In this document: piece by piece, positions 1 through 13,400 of the stretch
Numbering within the stretch: the stretch's first letter is position 1
Layout of the letters: every line of letters begins with the position of its first letter
Assembly: GCA_034336665.1 (NCBI GenBank)
Contig: JAPFBE010000002.1
Coordinates: forward strand, 80,916,905-80,980,904
Reading direction: 5' to 3'
Source of the DNA: Luscinia megarhynchos
Lineage: Eukaryota > Chordata > Aves > Passeriformes > Turdidae
Length of the DNA: 64,000 nt
Made by a program: the position numbers and the translations under genes
The notes under the pieces: model-generated
What the model was told of the DNA's origin: nothing
What the model saw: only the letters and a program-made list of their open reading frames with translations
Databases searched by the model: none

Positions 1-1315
1 ACTAAATAGCTTGTGAGTCTGTGATGACAAACTCTACAACAGTCCTTGTGAAAAGATGTGTCAAATAGGCTGTGCTGAGACTTCCCGTAATACCAGACAT
101 AGGTAGTCACTCATTTTGATTACACTCTTCCATTACTTGCTTGGCTGAGCAGTGCTTTTCTAGCTGAAAGCAGATGTCTGTACTTTGTCCTTATCCATGC
201 CAGCTATTATGCCTTGGCTGGCACATCTAGAAATGACAAGTGCTTGGCAGGGCATTTTTTCAAGTTTCTCATTTCTTGGAGGAGCCTCAAAACCCTATTG
301 AGCTAAATATGAATGTATGGAATATATGCAGAGTGCATGTTTATAACCAGAATCACTAATACAGAAATGAATTGGTTGTCAGTAACTGGAATTCTTCAAG
401 GTACTTTGTCCATGATCTTTGCTTGATCTAGTTCTTGCTTTTTTCTTGAGACAGGAAGTACAGAGAGCATTTTCTGGCCCAGCATTGAATTACATTCAGA
501 ATACCACATAATGCTGGGTGTGTCTTACTCTGCTCTGACAGTGTAAAGTGATTTAGTGGTTTATGGGTTACAGTGATAGTGTTGGGTTAACAGTTGGACT
601 TGATCTTAAAAGTGTCTTCCAGCCCTTATGATTCCAAGTATGGTTAAAGGAGTTTTTTTGCATAATAGAAAAATGTTATGGAATGAGGAGCTGTTTGATC
701 ATCTAATTGCAGTTCTTACAAGAGGAGCAAACTTTATCATTATTAAACGTTGTTCTTCTGCTGCACTGTTAGGAGATTGTTGTCTCTGGGTTCTAGTTCT
801 CTCAGTTATATTTCTCCATCAGATATCCATCTGACATCAGATTCTCCATAGCATAAATTTTGATTTTGATTTTAGGCTCTTTTGGAGATTCTCTAGAGAA
901 CCTGTTTTCCACATTTCTTCTTAGTATACCATGCCAGATCTCACAATCATAAATTACTTTTTTCCTTTGAATTTAGGGTGTTTTTTTTTAATAAGCAGTG
1001 CACTTAAGAAAAGTATGTATTTATTTATGTGATATTATCTTCACACAAGGATGTGAAGATATCTTGTGTCTATCTTTTGTGAGAGAGACAGAAGTTGACT
1101 ATTGATCTTGGTTTGATGCTGACTCATGGAAAATTCACATTTATTTACTGTCTTTTTATATTGGCAACATTTATCTTGGTAATTCTTCAGGATTATTATT
1201 ATCTTGGTAATTCTTACATGGATTATTTAGCAGAATGTATTTTCTGTACATAAATTGTAATTTATATACATAATAAAAAAGACTTCTGCTATTGCTGTTT
1301 TTTTCTCTATTGTAG
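1..1315 (+). other. SPAG1 intron (3' part), with a CR1 tail
   Basis: Intronic sequence upstream of the first exon in the window. AT-rich, with no frame resembling the missing TPR exons. The only recognisable element is the CR1 3' end listed separately at 548-636. Confidence 0.7.
548..636 (+). repeat. CR1 LINE, 3' end fragment
   Basis: Sense-strand match to the CR1 3' terminus: GGTTACAGTGATAGTGTTGG, then TTGGACTTGATCTTAAAAG, CTTCCAGCCC and a single ATGATTCC in place of the usual ATTCTATG repeats. Old and diverged. Confidence 0.7.
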
Positions 1316-1472
1316 AAAAGTCTGCTAGAGATTGAAGAGAAACTGAAAGGTTTAAAGCCTATATCTGAGCCTCAAGGCAAAGGAAAAAAAATACTTATTG
1401 AAGAGATAGGGGATGCAGAAAGTGGTGAAGGAAGAGGGGAAGATACAGAAGAATGTGAAAGACATGGTGGAG
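1316..1472 (+). CDS. SPAG1: SPAG1 exon: end of first TPR module and acidic linker
   Basis: Acceptor after TTGTAG at 1315, donor AG|GTAAAA at 1473. It reads in phase 0 without stops for 52 codons, beginning [10 protein letters not shown], and leaves one base (G) that joins phase-correctly to the next exon. The Glu/Gly-rich stretch ([12 protein letters not shown]) corresponds to the acidic linker after the first TPR module in human SPAG1. The preceding exons are outside the window. Confidence 0.9.
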
Positions 1473-4400
1473 GTAAAAGTAATGTATTATAATTTCTTCT
1501 TTTATTTTAACTCAAGGAAAAAAATAGTTGTCTTTAAGATTGTAATGTTTATTCACACAATTCATCCATATTTTCTTGCAAAGAATTTTGCCTGTTGAAG
1601 ACTAAACTTATATTGACTACTTAAAGTAGATCTGAGTATGAAATCTAGAATCCAGTTTTATTACACATCTTTGTAATTATTTCTAGAATGGACATAACAG
1701 AGAAAAATGCAAAATGTTGCTATAAATCACCTACTTCCCTGTGCCCTTTGTAATTTTACACCTGTCCTTTGATGTGGACCCCGTTAAAATTTTTTTCTGG
1801 TGAGAGAACATTTTGTGTTCCTGAGATCTTTCTCTCACACAGCTTTCCGTCCTTCCCACCAGCACATTTTTCTTCTGCATTTTTCTTCCCTGCTTGCATC
1901 AAATGGTTTTAAAATGAACAAGTAATCAAGATCTGTAATTTTTGTTGTTGTTTGTTTTAGAAACTATCTTTTTTTAAATTGTAAGAGCTCATCTCTGTGC
2001 TGTGGAAGTTTACATTAGAGGTACACAGCATATAATTCTTGTACTGGATATAGTTTACAAGCAGTTGAAGTGTATCTCCTGTTCCTGGGTTAGTGTGTGA
2101 TTAACTGCAAGGCTCTTGGGATGAGGCCACTGGCATAATCAGAATCCACGGCTTGCAGGAGGAGGTGGGGCAGCAGGGGCTAGGAAGGCTTGCATTGGCA
2201 GGTTGCTTTTAGATTCAGCTGCATGGCTGGCCTCCAGCCTGCAACAGAATAACATCCCTAGGCTGATTTCACCCTTCTCCTTTCTGTTAGTTATGTTGGT
2301 TCTTTAAGGTATTGTGGCATGACAGCTGTGACTTCTATGTTTTCTGTGTCTTATCTTGAAACTACAATCTGTGGGTTTTGCAGCTTAATCATGAATGTTG
2401 GACTGTACATATGTGATATAATAATGTATTATTGGCACACAAAATTAGGGAAAATTCATTTTTCCACATCAGTTGGTGTCTACCCGATCTCCTGAGCTAA
2501 AACCTTGGAAGAAAGGGTGCATCATGTCCCTGGCCTTAAATGTCTGTTCGTTTGGGGTTGTTTTCTACTGTGAGCATTGAGATGACTATGTGCCTTCTAG
2601 CTCCATAGGAAGAGTTCCATTCTGTTGATGAAAGGTTAGGCCTTTAAACATAGGGAAGATTGTCAACTGACGCCAATGGCATATGTGTTCCTGTGATATA
2701 CATAAGTATTTCTGAGATTTAAGAGGCAAGCATTTTCATAGATAACTCTGTGTTTTCTTGTACAACTGGAAACAAATATGAACTCAGTTCAGTTAATGAG
2801 TAAAAATGTTCTGTGGACCTAACAGCAATAAGTAGGCTAAACATCTAGTCCTATTATCATAGGTAGTCCTGTAGTCCAGTCATGTAGTCACATTTATTTC
2901 ACATTCTAGTTGGTAAGCCTAATGCATTCCTACTAAACTTACAATTTAGAGATTGGGAAAAAGAATCAAAATATTTTTTGTTTTCTTTAGGGCTGAAGAG
3001 TTGCTTTCTGAACTTTGAACAAAACAGTCTAAATAAAGAGTGCAGTCTCTCTTCATTCTCTGCTTAACTGAAAGCAAAAGTAAATAGAGCCCTTTCTGTA
3101 CAATGGAAATGGAAAATTGCTTGCATCCTAGAGACTATAAAAACAGTATTCAGGCACTGCAAAACCTAAAAATCATGTATGTGCTTGACAAAGCATCTGG
3201 TATTTTGACATGTTTCTAGAAGTTAAAACCTCAAGTGATAAATACAGTTTTAAGATAAATTTATATATTTTAAATAGCCCCTTTAAATTATGACAAATTT
3301 GTTGAGCTGTGTGGTATTTACTTGGACTATTACAATATTAAAGAATATTATATATATTATATTATATTATTATAGATTATATAATATTAAACATTGCCCA
3401 AACTTCACATATTCCTGTTAAAGTATTCAGTGGGACTTTTTTTTATTAGTTTTATGATGGTCCTTCCATTTCTAAGTTTGTTGTTTTAGTAATAACATAA
3501 ATTAAAATTCTTTCTAGTGTGTATTTGTTGTCATTCTGGTCAAAATTCTGTCCAGACTTTTCAGTACCTTTCTTCAAATTCTCCTTGGAATTTATAATGT
3601 CTCTTGAACTTTTTTCCTTAAGAAAAGTTCAGAAGTAGTGGTATTTTTTTTTAGCCCAGAATATTGCTTTCATGAATACATTTCTCTGTAGAGACCAGTA
3701 CAGGAATATTGTTTTTAAAGACTGAAAGGAAAAGACAATGAGAATTATATTTGAGAAGTATAGCTATACATTTTTTGCATGCTGTTTACTCAGACCTAAA
3801 ATATTTAACCAATTAGTGTTACCCAGCAGCTGAACAAGGTAGCTATCAGCATTCCTATTGTCAGGGGGACTCCAGACTCCAAATGCTATAAATGCTTCCT
3901 GTTTAATCCGGGACTGGTTATGTGCACTTCATATTTAGGAATTTTCCTGCTGTGTTCAGGAATTACACATTATTCACATTAATAACATGCACATCACATA
4001 TTATGTGCCTGTCTTGCGTTTTTCTTTGTCTCTAGAAGTTGGGATGGTCTTTGGCAGTGTTTAGCTGTATTTTGTAAAAGCTCATCCTGTCACCTGCTTG
4101 TCTGTGACATTTAAATTTTTTTCTGCTTTGGTGTATGTAAAATGAAAGTATTTTAGCATGTATGTTAAGGAAGTTGTTAATACACTGGTGTCTTAATTCA
4201 TCTGTCTAGCATGCCTTTTAGCACCATTCTCCCTAGCAAACCTTTTGGTATATTTGGCACCACCAGTTGGATGGGTGGATGTCTCAAATACAACTAACTT
4301 AAGTTTTATAAAAATGTCTGTGTGGGTAGATTTAGCCTATCATTGTTCCCACTGTGGAGTATGAGCTTATTATTAAACATGGTATTTCAAAACAGGGAGC

Positions 4401-7400
4401 TCAGCTAGGTAGGAGGACCTGGAGGATCTATTGTTTCTACAAATCTGGTGCTTTGCCATCCTGTTCAGTTTGATTTCAGTAACATTTTTGTGTTTAAAAA
4501 AGATTATTGCTTTCATTTTGGACCGTCTGGAGTTCATTTCTATTGAGTCAGTGTCAGATGTTTTGTTAAAGTCAATTGAAAGTATCACTCCAATATGTGA
4601 AAAAATTCTGTTGGACAGGCAAATACATCAGGTTAAGGGAAGGGGAGGATAGCATCTTACTAGTACCAAAAGGCAGAGTTGTTCTGTGCTCAGTAGTATC
4701 GAGAGTCAGGCTCTGCAGAAATCTGTCTTTGAATACTGCAGTGGTAATCTGGTAGGCATTCAGCTCAATATGGAAGATAGAGGTTTTATTATCTAATACC
4801 CTTGCTCTGTGATTTTTTTCTAAATAAAATTGTAATAAATAACAGTGAAAGGGTAGTGATCACAAGTATGCATGAAAGAGTTTTTGACATGTTTAAATGA
4901 AATCCTCTTGAGAAGGATTTATAAGCTTTTATCCTGCCTATTCTATGTTATATTTGAGGAGGGATTTGTATTACTGCTTTGACAGCATGTGATCTAATTT
5001 TAATATGCAAGCATTTGATTTGGTCATGGAAGATCCAAGCGTCCGTGTTGTAATAGGCGATATTTAAAGAGTTAATTTCAAGGTGAGCCCTGTACCATTG
5101 TGACACCTCAGGACAGGGGTTCCCTTGTGCCCAGCAAGGAGAAATGAGGCATCGTAGTAATCCCCTCTCGACAACACTGCAGGTTGCTCGTGAGCAGGAG
5201 TTTGTGTGTGTCCCGGGCAGTGTTTGCGAGGCAGATAAGCCCCGCTAGCGTCGGGCTGCTGCGGGCTGTGCTCGGTGCGGCTGTGCACACCCCCGCGGCG
5301 GCGGGCCGATAGTTCGCGCTGATGATGCGGCTCTAACGCGGCTCATTAACGCCCTCGCAGCCTCCGCCGCGCCAGCGGCAGCGCGGGCGGCAGCCGGGGA
5401 GCCCGCGATGGGCAACGCGCACAGAAAGAGCCACGGCAAAGGCAAGGCGCACGGCCGGGACACGCACAAACACAAGGACGGCGCTGAGAGCGGAGCCAAG
5501 ACAGGCGCGCCGGAGAAGAAGGCAGAAAAGCATCTGTCAGACCATGAAGGAGAAGTTAATGGCTATTTACGCAGTGATGAGAAGAGTGAAAGCGCCGAAG
5601 CTGAGGAGATCAAATCGCATAGAGAAGGGTCTCGGTCGGCTGCTGGTGACAGTTCCACTTCACTTCCTCCTGCTGCAGCAAAACTGAAAAGTGAAGGAAA
5701 CGAGTTATTTAAGAGTGGACAGTTTGGAGAAGCTGTGATCAAATACTCGGAAGCGATTGAATATGTCACTGGTCTAGGTGAGTTAATACCTTGTGCTTTA
5801 GATCTAAAACTGTTTAGATGATTTAAAGGAACTACAAATGAACGAATTTAGCCTGTCCCTGGATTTTTGACAAGGAGTTACCTGCAGTAAATCTTTCTTC
5901 ATTTCAGTAGACAGCAATTCACGTGACAAAAATATAGGAAGATTAGTGAAATAATGTTTTAATTTTCTTGGGGTAGAGCTGTTGGCATTTATTTATGTTT
6001 GAATACTTACATATTCTAGGAGACATGATAAAAGAAAGCTCTTTACTGTTTTGCGATGTCAGCAAACTGCATCACTGCAGTGCAGCTTGGAGTATGCAAA
6101 TTTTTAATTCTTTAATACTATTTGATTTTAATTGTAACTTCTTTTAGGAGAACAAAATCCAGACGATTTAAGTATCTTGTACTCAAACAGAGCAGCATGT
6201 TACCTCAAAGAAGGGAACTGCAGTGACTGCATTCAGGATTGTAACAGGTAAATTGAAACCTCCCATGTAGGACAGCAACATTCCTGGTGATGATTAAACA
6301 TTTTAACTGATATATTGCTAGTGCTGTTTGACTCAGAGCAGTATCAATAAAGTCTGAGTCTCTGTCTGAATGACAAATAACTTTGTTATGTAAACAATCA
6401 AATGGAAACTAGGGAGGGAATAACTTCTAACTTACTGTCCTACTGTGTAAAGGGCAGTTTTTAAAGCTTGTGTTCACAGAAATGTGTAGCAGGATTAAAA
6501 TGTTTAATAGAAGAGCAGGTTTACAGTGGAGTTCTGCAGTAACTTGAATGTCAAAGCTTTGTTAAGCCAGATGCTTATCACAGTATTGGAAATTGCTTTT
6601 GAGCACATGTATGGGGTGTGTGTGTTCTCTGCTGGTTTGTTGTTTTGGTTTGGGGTTTTTTAAAATATACTTGACATAGTTATAAACAGTAATTACAGCT
6701 GTTAAGGAATTGAGCTTAAATCCTTTCTGCTTATTGTGGCTTTTAAGGATACAGGAGTTAGAGAAGATCAGGCACATTCAATAACTTGAAAACACTGTGT
6801 CCCACTAAATTATTACTGTAATTTTTTTAAAGTTTTGGGGGTTTTTAATATTTCCATAGATTGAGTTTATAATGCTGAGGCTTAAGGTTAAAAGAATTAG
6901 AAATCATATTAATTAATCAGTGGAGTTTTTTGTACAGCAGAACTCTACTGTTAAAGCCCTCCAAAACTAAAAATAAAATATGTGTTTACCTTTGTAGTAC
7001 AAAGGTACAAAACATTTAACTTAATGTATATGTTCTACCTGCAGAATAAGTTCTCTGAAAAAATTACTCATTAGCAGTATTTTGTTAAAATAGATGCAGG
7101 ATCACAGACAGCTGGCCAAGACGGTGTATTTAGGAATCATCACATTTTTCTATTCAGGAAGTTTGAAGTATGTAAGCCTTTAGCTGGCATCAGTAATACA
7201 GAGGTTTTGGTTTTGTCTTCTTACTAATTAGAAGCTTTTTATTCTTACTAGCTAATGATAGTGTCCTTAATGTCATGCATATTTCCTGGATGCACAAGGA
7301 CTCATGGTGCTTAGGGGTAGAAATAATACAGAGGTAGAAATAATTTAGAGACTGGGAAGCAGAATTGCAAACCTGCAAACACATGTAAATTAGGCAGTGT

Positions 7401-10400
7401 CAAATAAATCTTCAGAAGGCAGCATGATACAATAGATGATCTGCAAATAGGTTACTTGATTTCAAAGTAAAATATTGTGTAGGGTTATTTTAGGAGAAAC
7501 CTTCTCCCCATGAAGTGTGCTTGGCATTGCAGCAGGTTGCCCAGAGATGCTGGGCAGAGATTCCTTTGGAGAGTTTTCTGCCCTAGCTGTATCACGCCCT
7601 GAGCAGCCTGGTCTGATCTTGGAGCTGACTGTATCTGTAGCAGAAAGCTGGGATATCTCAGTCTGGATTGCTTTATGACTTCATGAAGTCAAATTGTCTA
7701 GACTCATCGTAATTTCACTATTTCAAAAGTTTATCTCTCTTTAGCAAGAATCATTCAAAAGAAGATAGTCTTTGAGAAATAAAGGCTTTGTGGACTGCTT
7801 CATGTTTCTGGAAAATGTATGGTGTTGGGAAGGAGTTCTAATTGCACAATATTGAGCTTGGTGTTGACCAGGCAGACAATCACAAATGTAAGCAGACAAA
7901 AGACAGGCAAAAACCTAAAGTCCAAAGAAGGACAGGTGTATATTCTTGTCCTAGTCAATGTGTTTTTTAAGTGCATACTTTCATTTAAAGAAGAAGAACT
8001 GAAATTCCTGTAAGCAAAAGCACCATATATACGAAATCCTTGTAGATCTAAGCATGACTTAAGAAAAATAGCTTTTGCTCTTAAACAGGTGCCATTACAT
8101 TAATCATATCTTAGTGATGAGAGCAGTTTTCCAGATGGAAGATAGAGCTTTGAGTAGAGTAAGCTGTAGTAAAAACACAAGTGATTTCAAAACTAGGTGT
8201 AATTTAGTGTGTTGATATGAGCCACTCAGACCCTTTTTCCTTAGTTACTTTATTCTAATTGCCATCTGAAATCACAGAGTTACATATAGTTGTGGGTATC
8301 ATGAAACAGTTTGATTATTCTGATTTCAGTTACTCTTTTTCAATCCTGCATTTTTCTTTTTGCTTTCCCAGAGCTCTGGAGCTTCAGCCATTTTCCCTTA
8401 AGCCTCTCCTACGGCGAGCAATGGCAAATGAGTCAATGGAGAGGTATCGACAGGCATACATTGATTATAAAACAGTCCTGCAGATAGACAGCAGCATCCA
8501 AGCAGCAAATGACAGTGCTAACAGGTAACTCCACACGGAAATTCTCTGATAACAGTCAAAACAGACAAACAGAATTCAAATTTGTCTTACATGCTTCCTC
8601 TGTTCTGTATGCTCAGAGTTGTCGCACAGCTAGTTCATTATGGAGGATTGGCAGTTCTTTCAGTTGTTTTCCCATAATTCCTGCTTTCCTCTCCTAGCAC
8701 TAGGTCTCTTTCCTGTTTTTCAAATATATAATGTTTTAAATATTTTAAGGTTGTTTATTTTCAGTAGTGCTTCCACTTGTTCTCTGCCCTAACTTCTATT
8801 TTACACTGTATGAAATGACACTTAAGGTCCATTCCATTTCTCTGACATCCTGTCTCCTTTACGTATAACAGTCTTTCTGTGGCAGTTGGAGATTTATTTT
8901 AAGTGTGAATCCTTCTATATGCTGCAGTTGTGGAAATACTGAAGTAGCTTGATACAGTGGTTGGCTACAAAAGCTTAGAGGTATAAAAAATATAATTGAG
9001 TATTATTTTCAAGTATTAATACTTTCAAACAATAATTCTTGTTGCCAAGAGAGGTCGGAATTTCTCTAATTACACTTTAATACTATAAAGTTGGAAACAG
9101 AACAGCCATTAATCACTGAGCAGGAACCCACATGCATGTGACTTTTACAATGAAACCTAGTATGGTTTTCTTTCTTGCTAAGGCAAGGCAATGAGTGCTT
9201 GCACTATTAATTAAAAAGCCCATAATATCTTACTTTAAATTATCTTTATTTGACCAGAGGAAATGGTGACACTTCATAATATCGTAGAAGTCCTTTTTTT
9301 TTAATAACACAAAAATTGTTAGTGATCTTCTGCATGTGTGGGGATAATAGAGCACTTGGATTGATGGAATAACTGCTTGTCCTCATGTAATTGCTTATGT
9401 AATTATTACACTTTTAAAAAATCTTGTTGGCTTATTTTATCTGCAGATGGTCTTTTCATATTTCTCCTTGACTTGGAACTTGCTTAGTAATAAGCTTATT
9501 TCCCTTTTCCCCTTAACACTCTTCCTTTTCTCCTCTCTAGGCCTTCCTTATGTTTTTAGCTTCACTGCTCATTACTCTTTTCCTCCCTGGCAACCCATCA
9601 CCTTATTTCAGCTGCTTCTTCCTTCTTCTCTTCTGCTGGTAATTCATTTTTGCTTGCGAATTATTAGTTTCTAAACCACAAACCTCTTGCGTTACTGAAC
9701 TTTAACTATATTTTTAAAAAAATTATTTTATCACTTGAAACTTCAACTGAAGCTGTACTAAAGCTTTTATTTTCATTTCCAAAGTAAGAGACCTTTCTAA
9801 AGAAATTATAAAAACATTACGCTGCTGCCTTTTAACTTAAAGAAACTACTCCAAATGTAATATTTTTTGAGTTTTTTATATTAGGAAGATCAGATCTTAA
9901 CCTTCTTTTATTGGAGGATTTGTTGGTTTTTAATTTTTGTGGGAGATTGGAGAGTTATGCTGTAGGATCCTGACAGGAAAAATTCATCACTTTTCTTGTG
10001 TCCGAGGGTGGGTTTGATAAACCATATTGAAGCTTGTCTCTCTGTGCTTACATAGCTAAGCAGACTTTCTGAAAACCTTAGAATCAATTGCATATTTTTA
10101 ATACTCACGTAAAAGACAAGGGTTTTTAATATCAAGCCTTTGCCTGATCATTTTGCAATCAAATGGAAATAAGAGTTAAGGTATATAATGGAAACAAGGA
10201 TAAACAGTTTGCTACTATTTATTATGTTGATTAGATGATGTTAAATTGTGTCTTTTATTGGTTCCTGAGGTGATTTTTTTAAAAATAAACTAGAAGGACT
10301 AGCTCTTCTAATGGTGTGTGCCAAATAACTGGAAATTGCATTTCAAGCATGCTTTTAATTAGTGGCATTTTCCTAGCTTTGTGAACATCAATGGATTTCC

Positions 10401-13400
10401 TACTTCATGTATTTTCATTTCCTCTTGAGTGTTTTGTTATTTGCTCTTCTCTGTTAGAAACACAGAAGCTCTAATGTGTGGGAATATATTTATGCATTTA
10501 CTCCTACTAAATTGAAGTTTCATTCCAGTTGTCCCAATTCCTTTAGTATTAGTGAGCAAATTGCATGCAATAGCTTGGAAGCTGTTTTTACAAAGTCCCA
10601 TATGAGTACTGTACTGCAGAAAGAAATTTGTGATCAGCTCCAGAACTGCAGGATTGTTGAGTCAAGTCAGGTGTTGGTGGTGGGAAATGAGTGTATTTGT
10701 CCCAGCTTTTTCCTGAGACACTTGTGCTTTTTAAACTAAGCATGGCACACAGGTATGCATTTTTGCAAAAGACTCTGCTTTCTTTATGGTATTACAAGAA
10801 GTCCATTGATCATCAGATATTTTTCTGCATCTTTTAAAGCCCATTATGATAAATGAAAAAGTAAATTAAATTGGAAGTCAGTATGATTCTGGTTTCCTGT
10901 AGAATTACTCCATTATTTTCTGTGGGAAATATCTATATTAATTGACATGTTAATATGAAGTGTACTGTTTTGTTGCCTAAAAAAACAACCCGAGTAAATC
11001 TTGGGGTTGTTCAATTTATGATGGTGTGCCACATTTTTTTCTTGGCAATTGAGTTCAGGCTATCATTAAAATCCAGAAGTTTTACTAAAATTAGGGCAAA
11101 GCAGTACTTTGACAAGCCACATTGTTGGTGTGTCCTCTAAGATACTTAGGAATGGTACAGGCCCCTGCAAGGGTATGTGCAGTTAACACACATTGAAATA
11201 GTCTTTTTGATCACTTAGAAAACAAATAATGCAACTACATTATACTGTGGAATGTGATTATGTGAATGAAGAAATTTACTTTCAAGTCAAGAACAGCAGC
11301 ATAGTGTAAGACATAAACTTGCTTATTATATAGCTCTACAAACAGACCTTAGTTTCTATCATTCTTTAAAATATTTTGGTAATGTCTGTTTTACATAAAG
11401 AAGATTAGAACTGGTGCTCCTTCTTGTATTAGTTTTTTGTCAGACCACAATGGGAAAAGAATATGGTCTTGGGTGCTCTGATTTTATTGCTAAAATATTA
11501 CACTGACACTTTTTTTTAAAATAACTGTTATTCAGATACATTAAAAGAACAAAAGTATATAAGAAAACTCCATTGGGTAATTTATGTTGTTCTATGTTGT
11601 TCTTCATGTCACTTTCAAGGTTCTTAATTTTAGTTTTGAATGTGTGTTCAAGTAGTATGGTTTTCACTGCTGTATTAGATAGAGGTGCACCTATAGTTTT
11701 ATTTCCTGTAATATCCATGTGACTTGCTTTGCTACTCAAATCAGAATTTTCCTTTCTTCAGTTACAAGTTAGACTTTTTACCAGTTGAACTGGATTCTTA
11801 AGCCCTTTTAGAGATTAGGAGATGTTTATCACACTGTTATTCTCATAATTGCCTTTTTTTTTCTAACACTACGAAATTTCTAATGGAACCATGAAAACTT
11901 AAATGGCTTCACTTACTATGTCTCCTTATGCCTTTCTCCAGAAGAGAAAAAGGTAATGGGCAAATCCCAGTTAAATAGTTTTTGGATTGAACCACACATA
12001 TGTGGAAATAGTTGACATACAGATACGTGTTGATTTAAGAAAGACTAAACAGTTTTTATATGCAATTAAAATAGGGATTGAGCAATACATTTCTTACTGT
12101 AGAACTATAAAATGCAACTTAATGCAGACTAATTTGTGACCTGCATTGACTTTTAGACAGTTGTTGTGGAAGAGGCTTCATTTGATAATTACAAATCTAA
12201 GTATCACATTTTACCTGAGAATATTGTAATCCACAATTACCACAAATAACACCTATATGCAGCTGAGAACAGTAACCAAAATAAATACATAGTTTGGGGT
12301 TTTTTTGTATTTCTTTACTGGATGTGGTAGGCAGCATTTAGAGCTTAGTTGCAGAATCAGTCATTGGCTTAAATATTTACAGGTCATGCTGAAGTCAGCT
12401 TGTCTTCTAAATGCCAGCATAATACTCTAACGTGGAAAAAGTCTAAATCTTAAATGAATGTGATACTGTGGACTGCTGTGATAACATTTTTCAAATTAAC
12501 CTTAAGGATAATTGTTCAGGTTTTTTTTTTTAAAAATGGAACACTGCAGTATTGAATTGGTTGTAAGTTATTAAAGTGTGAGTTAAATATATGAGAAATC
12601 ATGTTGGTGGTGCTGTTCTTTTTCAGAATAACAAAGACATTAATAGATCAAGATGGTCCCAGTTGGAGGGAGAAGCTGCCACCAATTCCAGTTGTTCCAG
12701 TTGCTGCTCAGATTCACAGGTGGGATGGAGGAGCCCTCACTTCAGAGAAGCCAAGTACTGTAGACATCAGCAGAGAAGAACAACTGCAGATGAATCGTAT
12801 GTATAGCTAATGCAAATACACATTCAGAAAATAAACCAGAAAATTGAATACATTTTAACAATGTCAAAGAACCTGCTTTAGAAGATACTCGTTAAGAGAC
12901 CTTTGTGAAAAGCTAAAGTAAATTAGTGTTATTTACATGATGAAGTTTAATGTGCTTTGAGGAGCAGTTATGGCAGTTTTTTAAAAATCAAGTGATGTAG
13001 TTTGCAGCATGTAATTTCTGAAATGATATAAAATCAGCAGAAATACTCATCAGCAAAATATCAGCATCACAAAAACCCAGCTGCTGGCCCTGCACAGGAC
13101 ATCCCAAAAGTCACACCATGTGCCTGAGAGCATTGTCCAAGCCCTTCTTGAACTCTTTCAGCCGTGGTACTGTGACCACTTCCTTGGGGAGCCTGTTCCA
13201 GTGCCCAACCACCCTCTGGGTGAAAACCTTTTTGTGATATCCGACCTAAACCTCCCCTAGCTCTGCTTCCTTGAGTCTTGTAACTGGTCACAAGAGTGAA
13301 GGGATCACTGCCTGCCCTGATGCCTGGAAAGGGCTGACCTGGAAGCATGACTAGACAGAGCAAAAGGGATAAAATAGGTATTTATTGAAAGGATGCATTT

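Noticed and set aside
5245..5533. Minus-strand frames (84 and 66 codons) over the SPAG1 CpG island
   Set aside because: Arg/Ala/Cys-rich products typical of antisense CpG-island frames, overlapping a well supported + exon.
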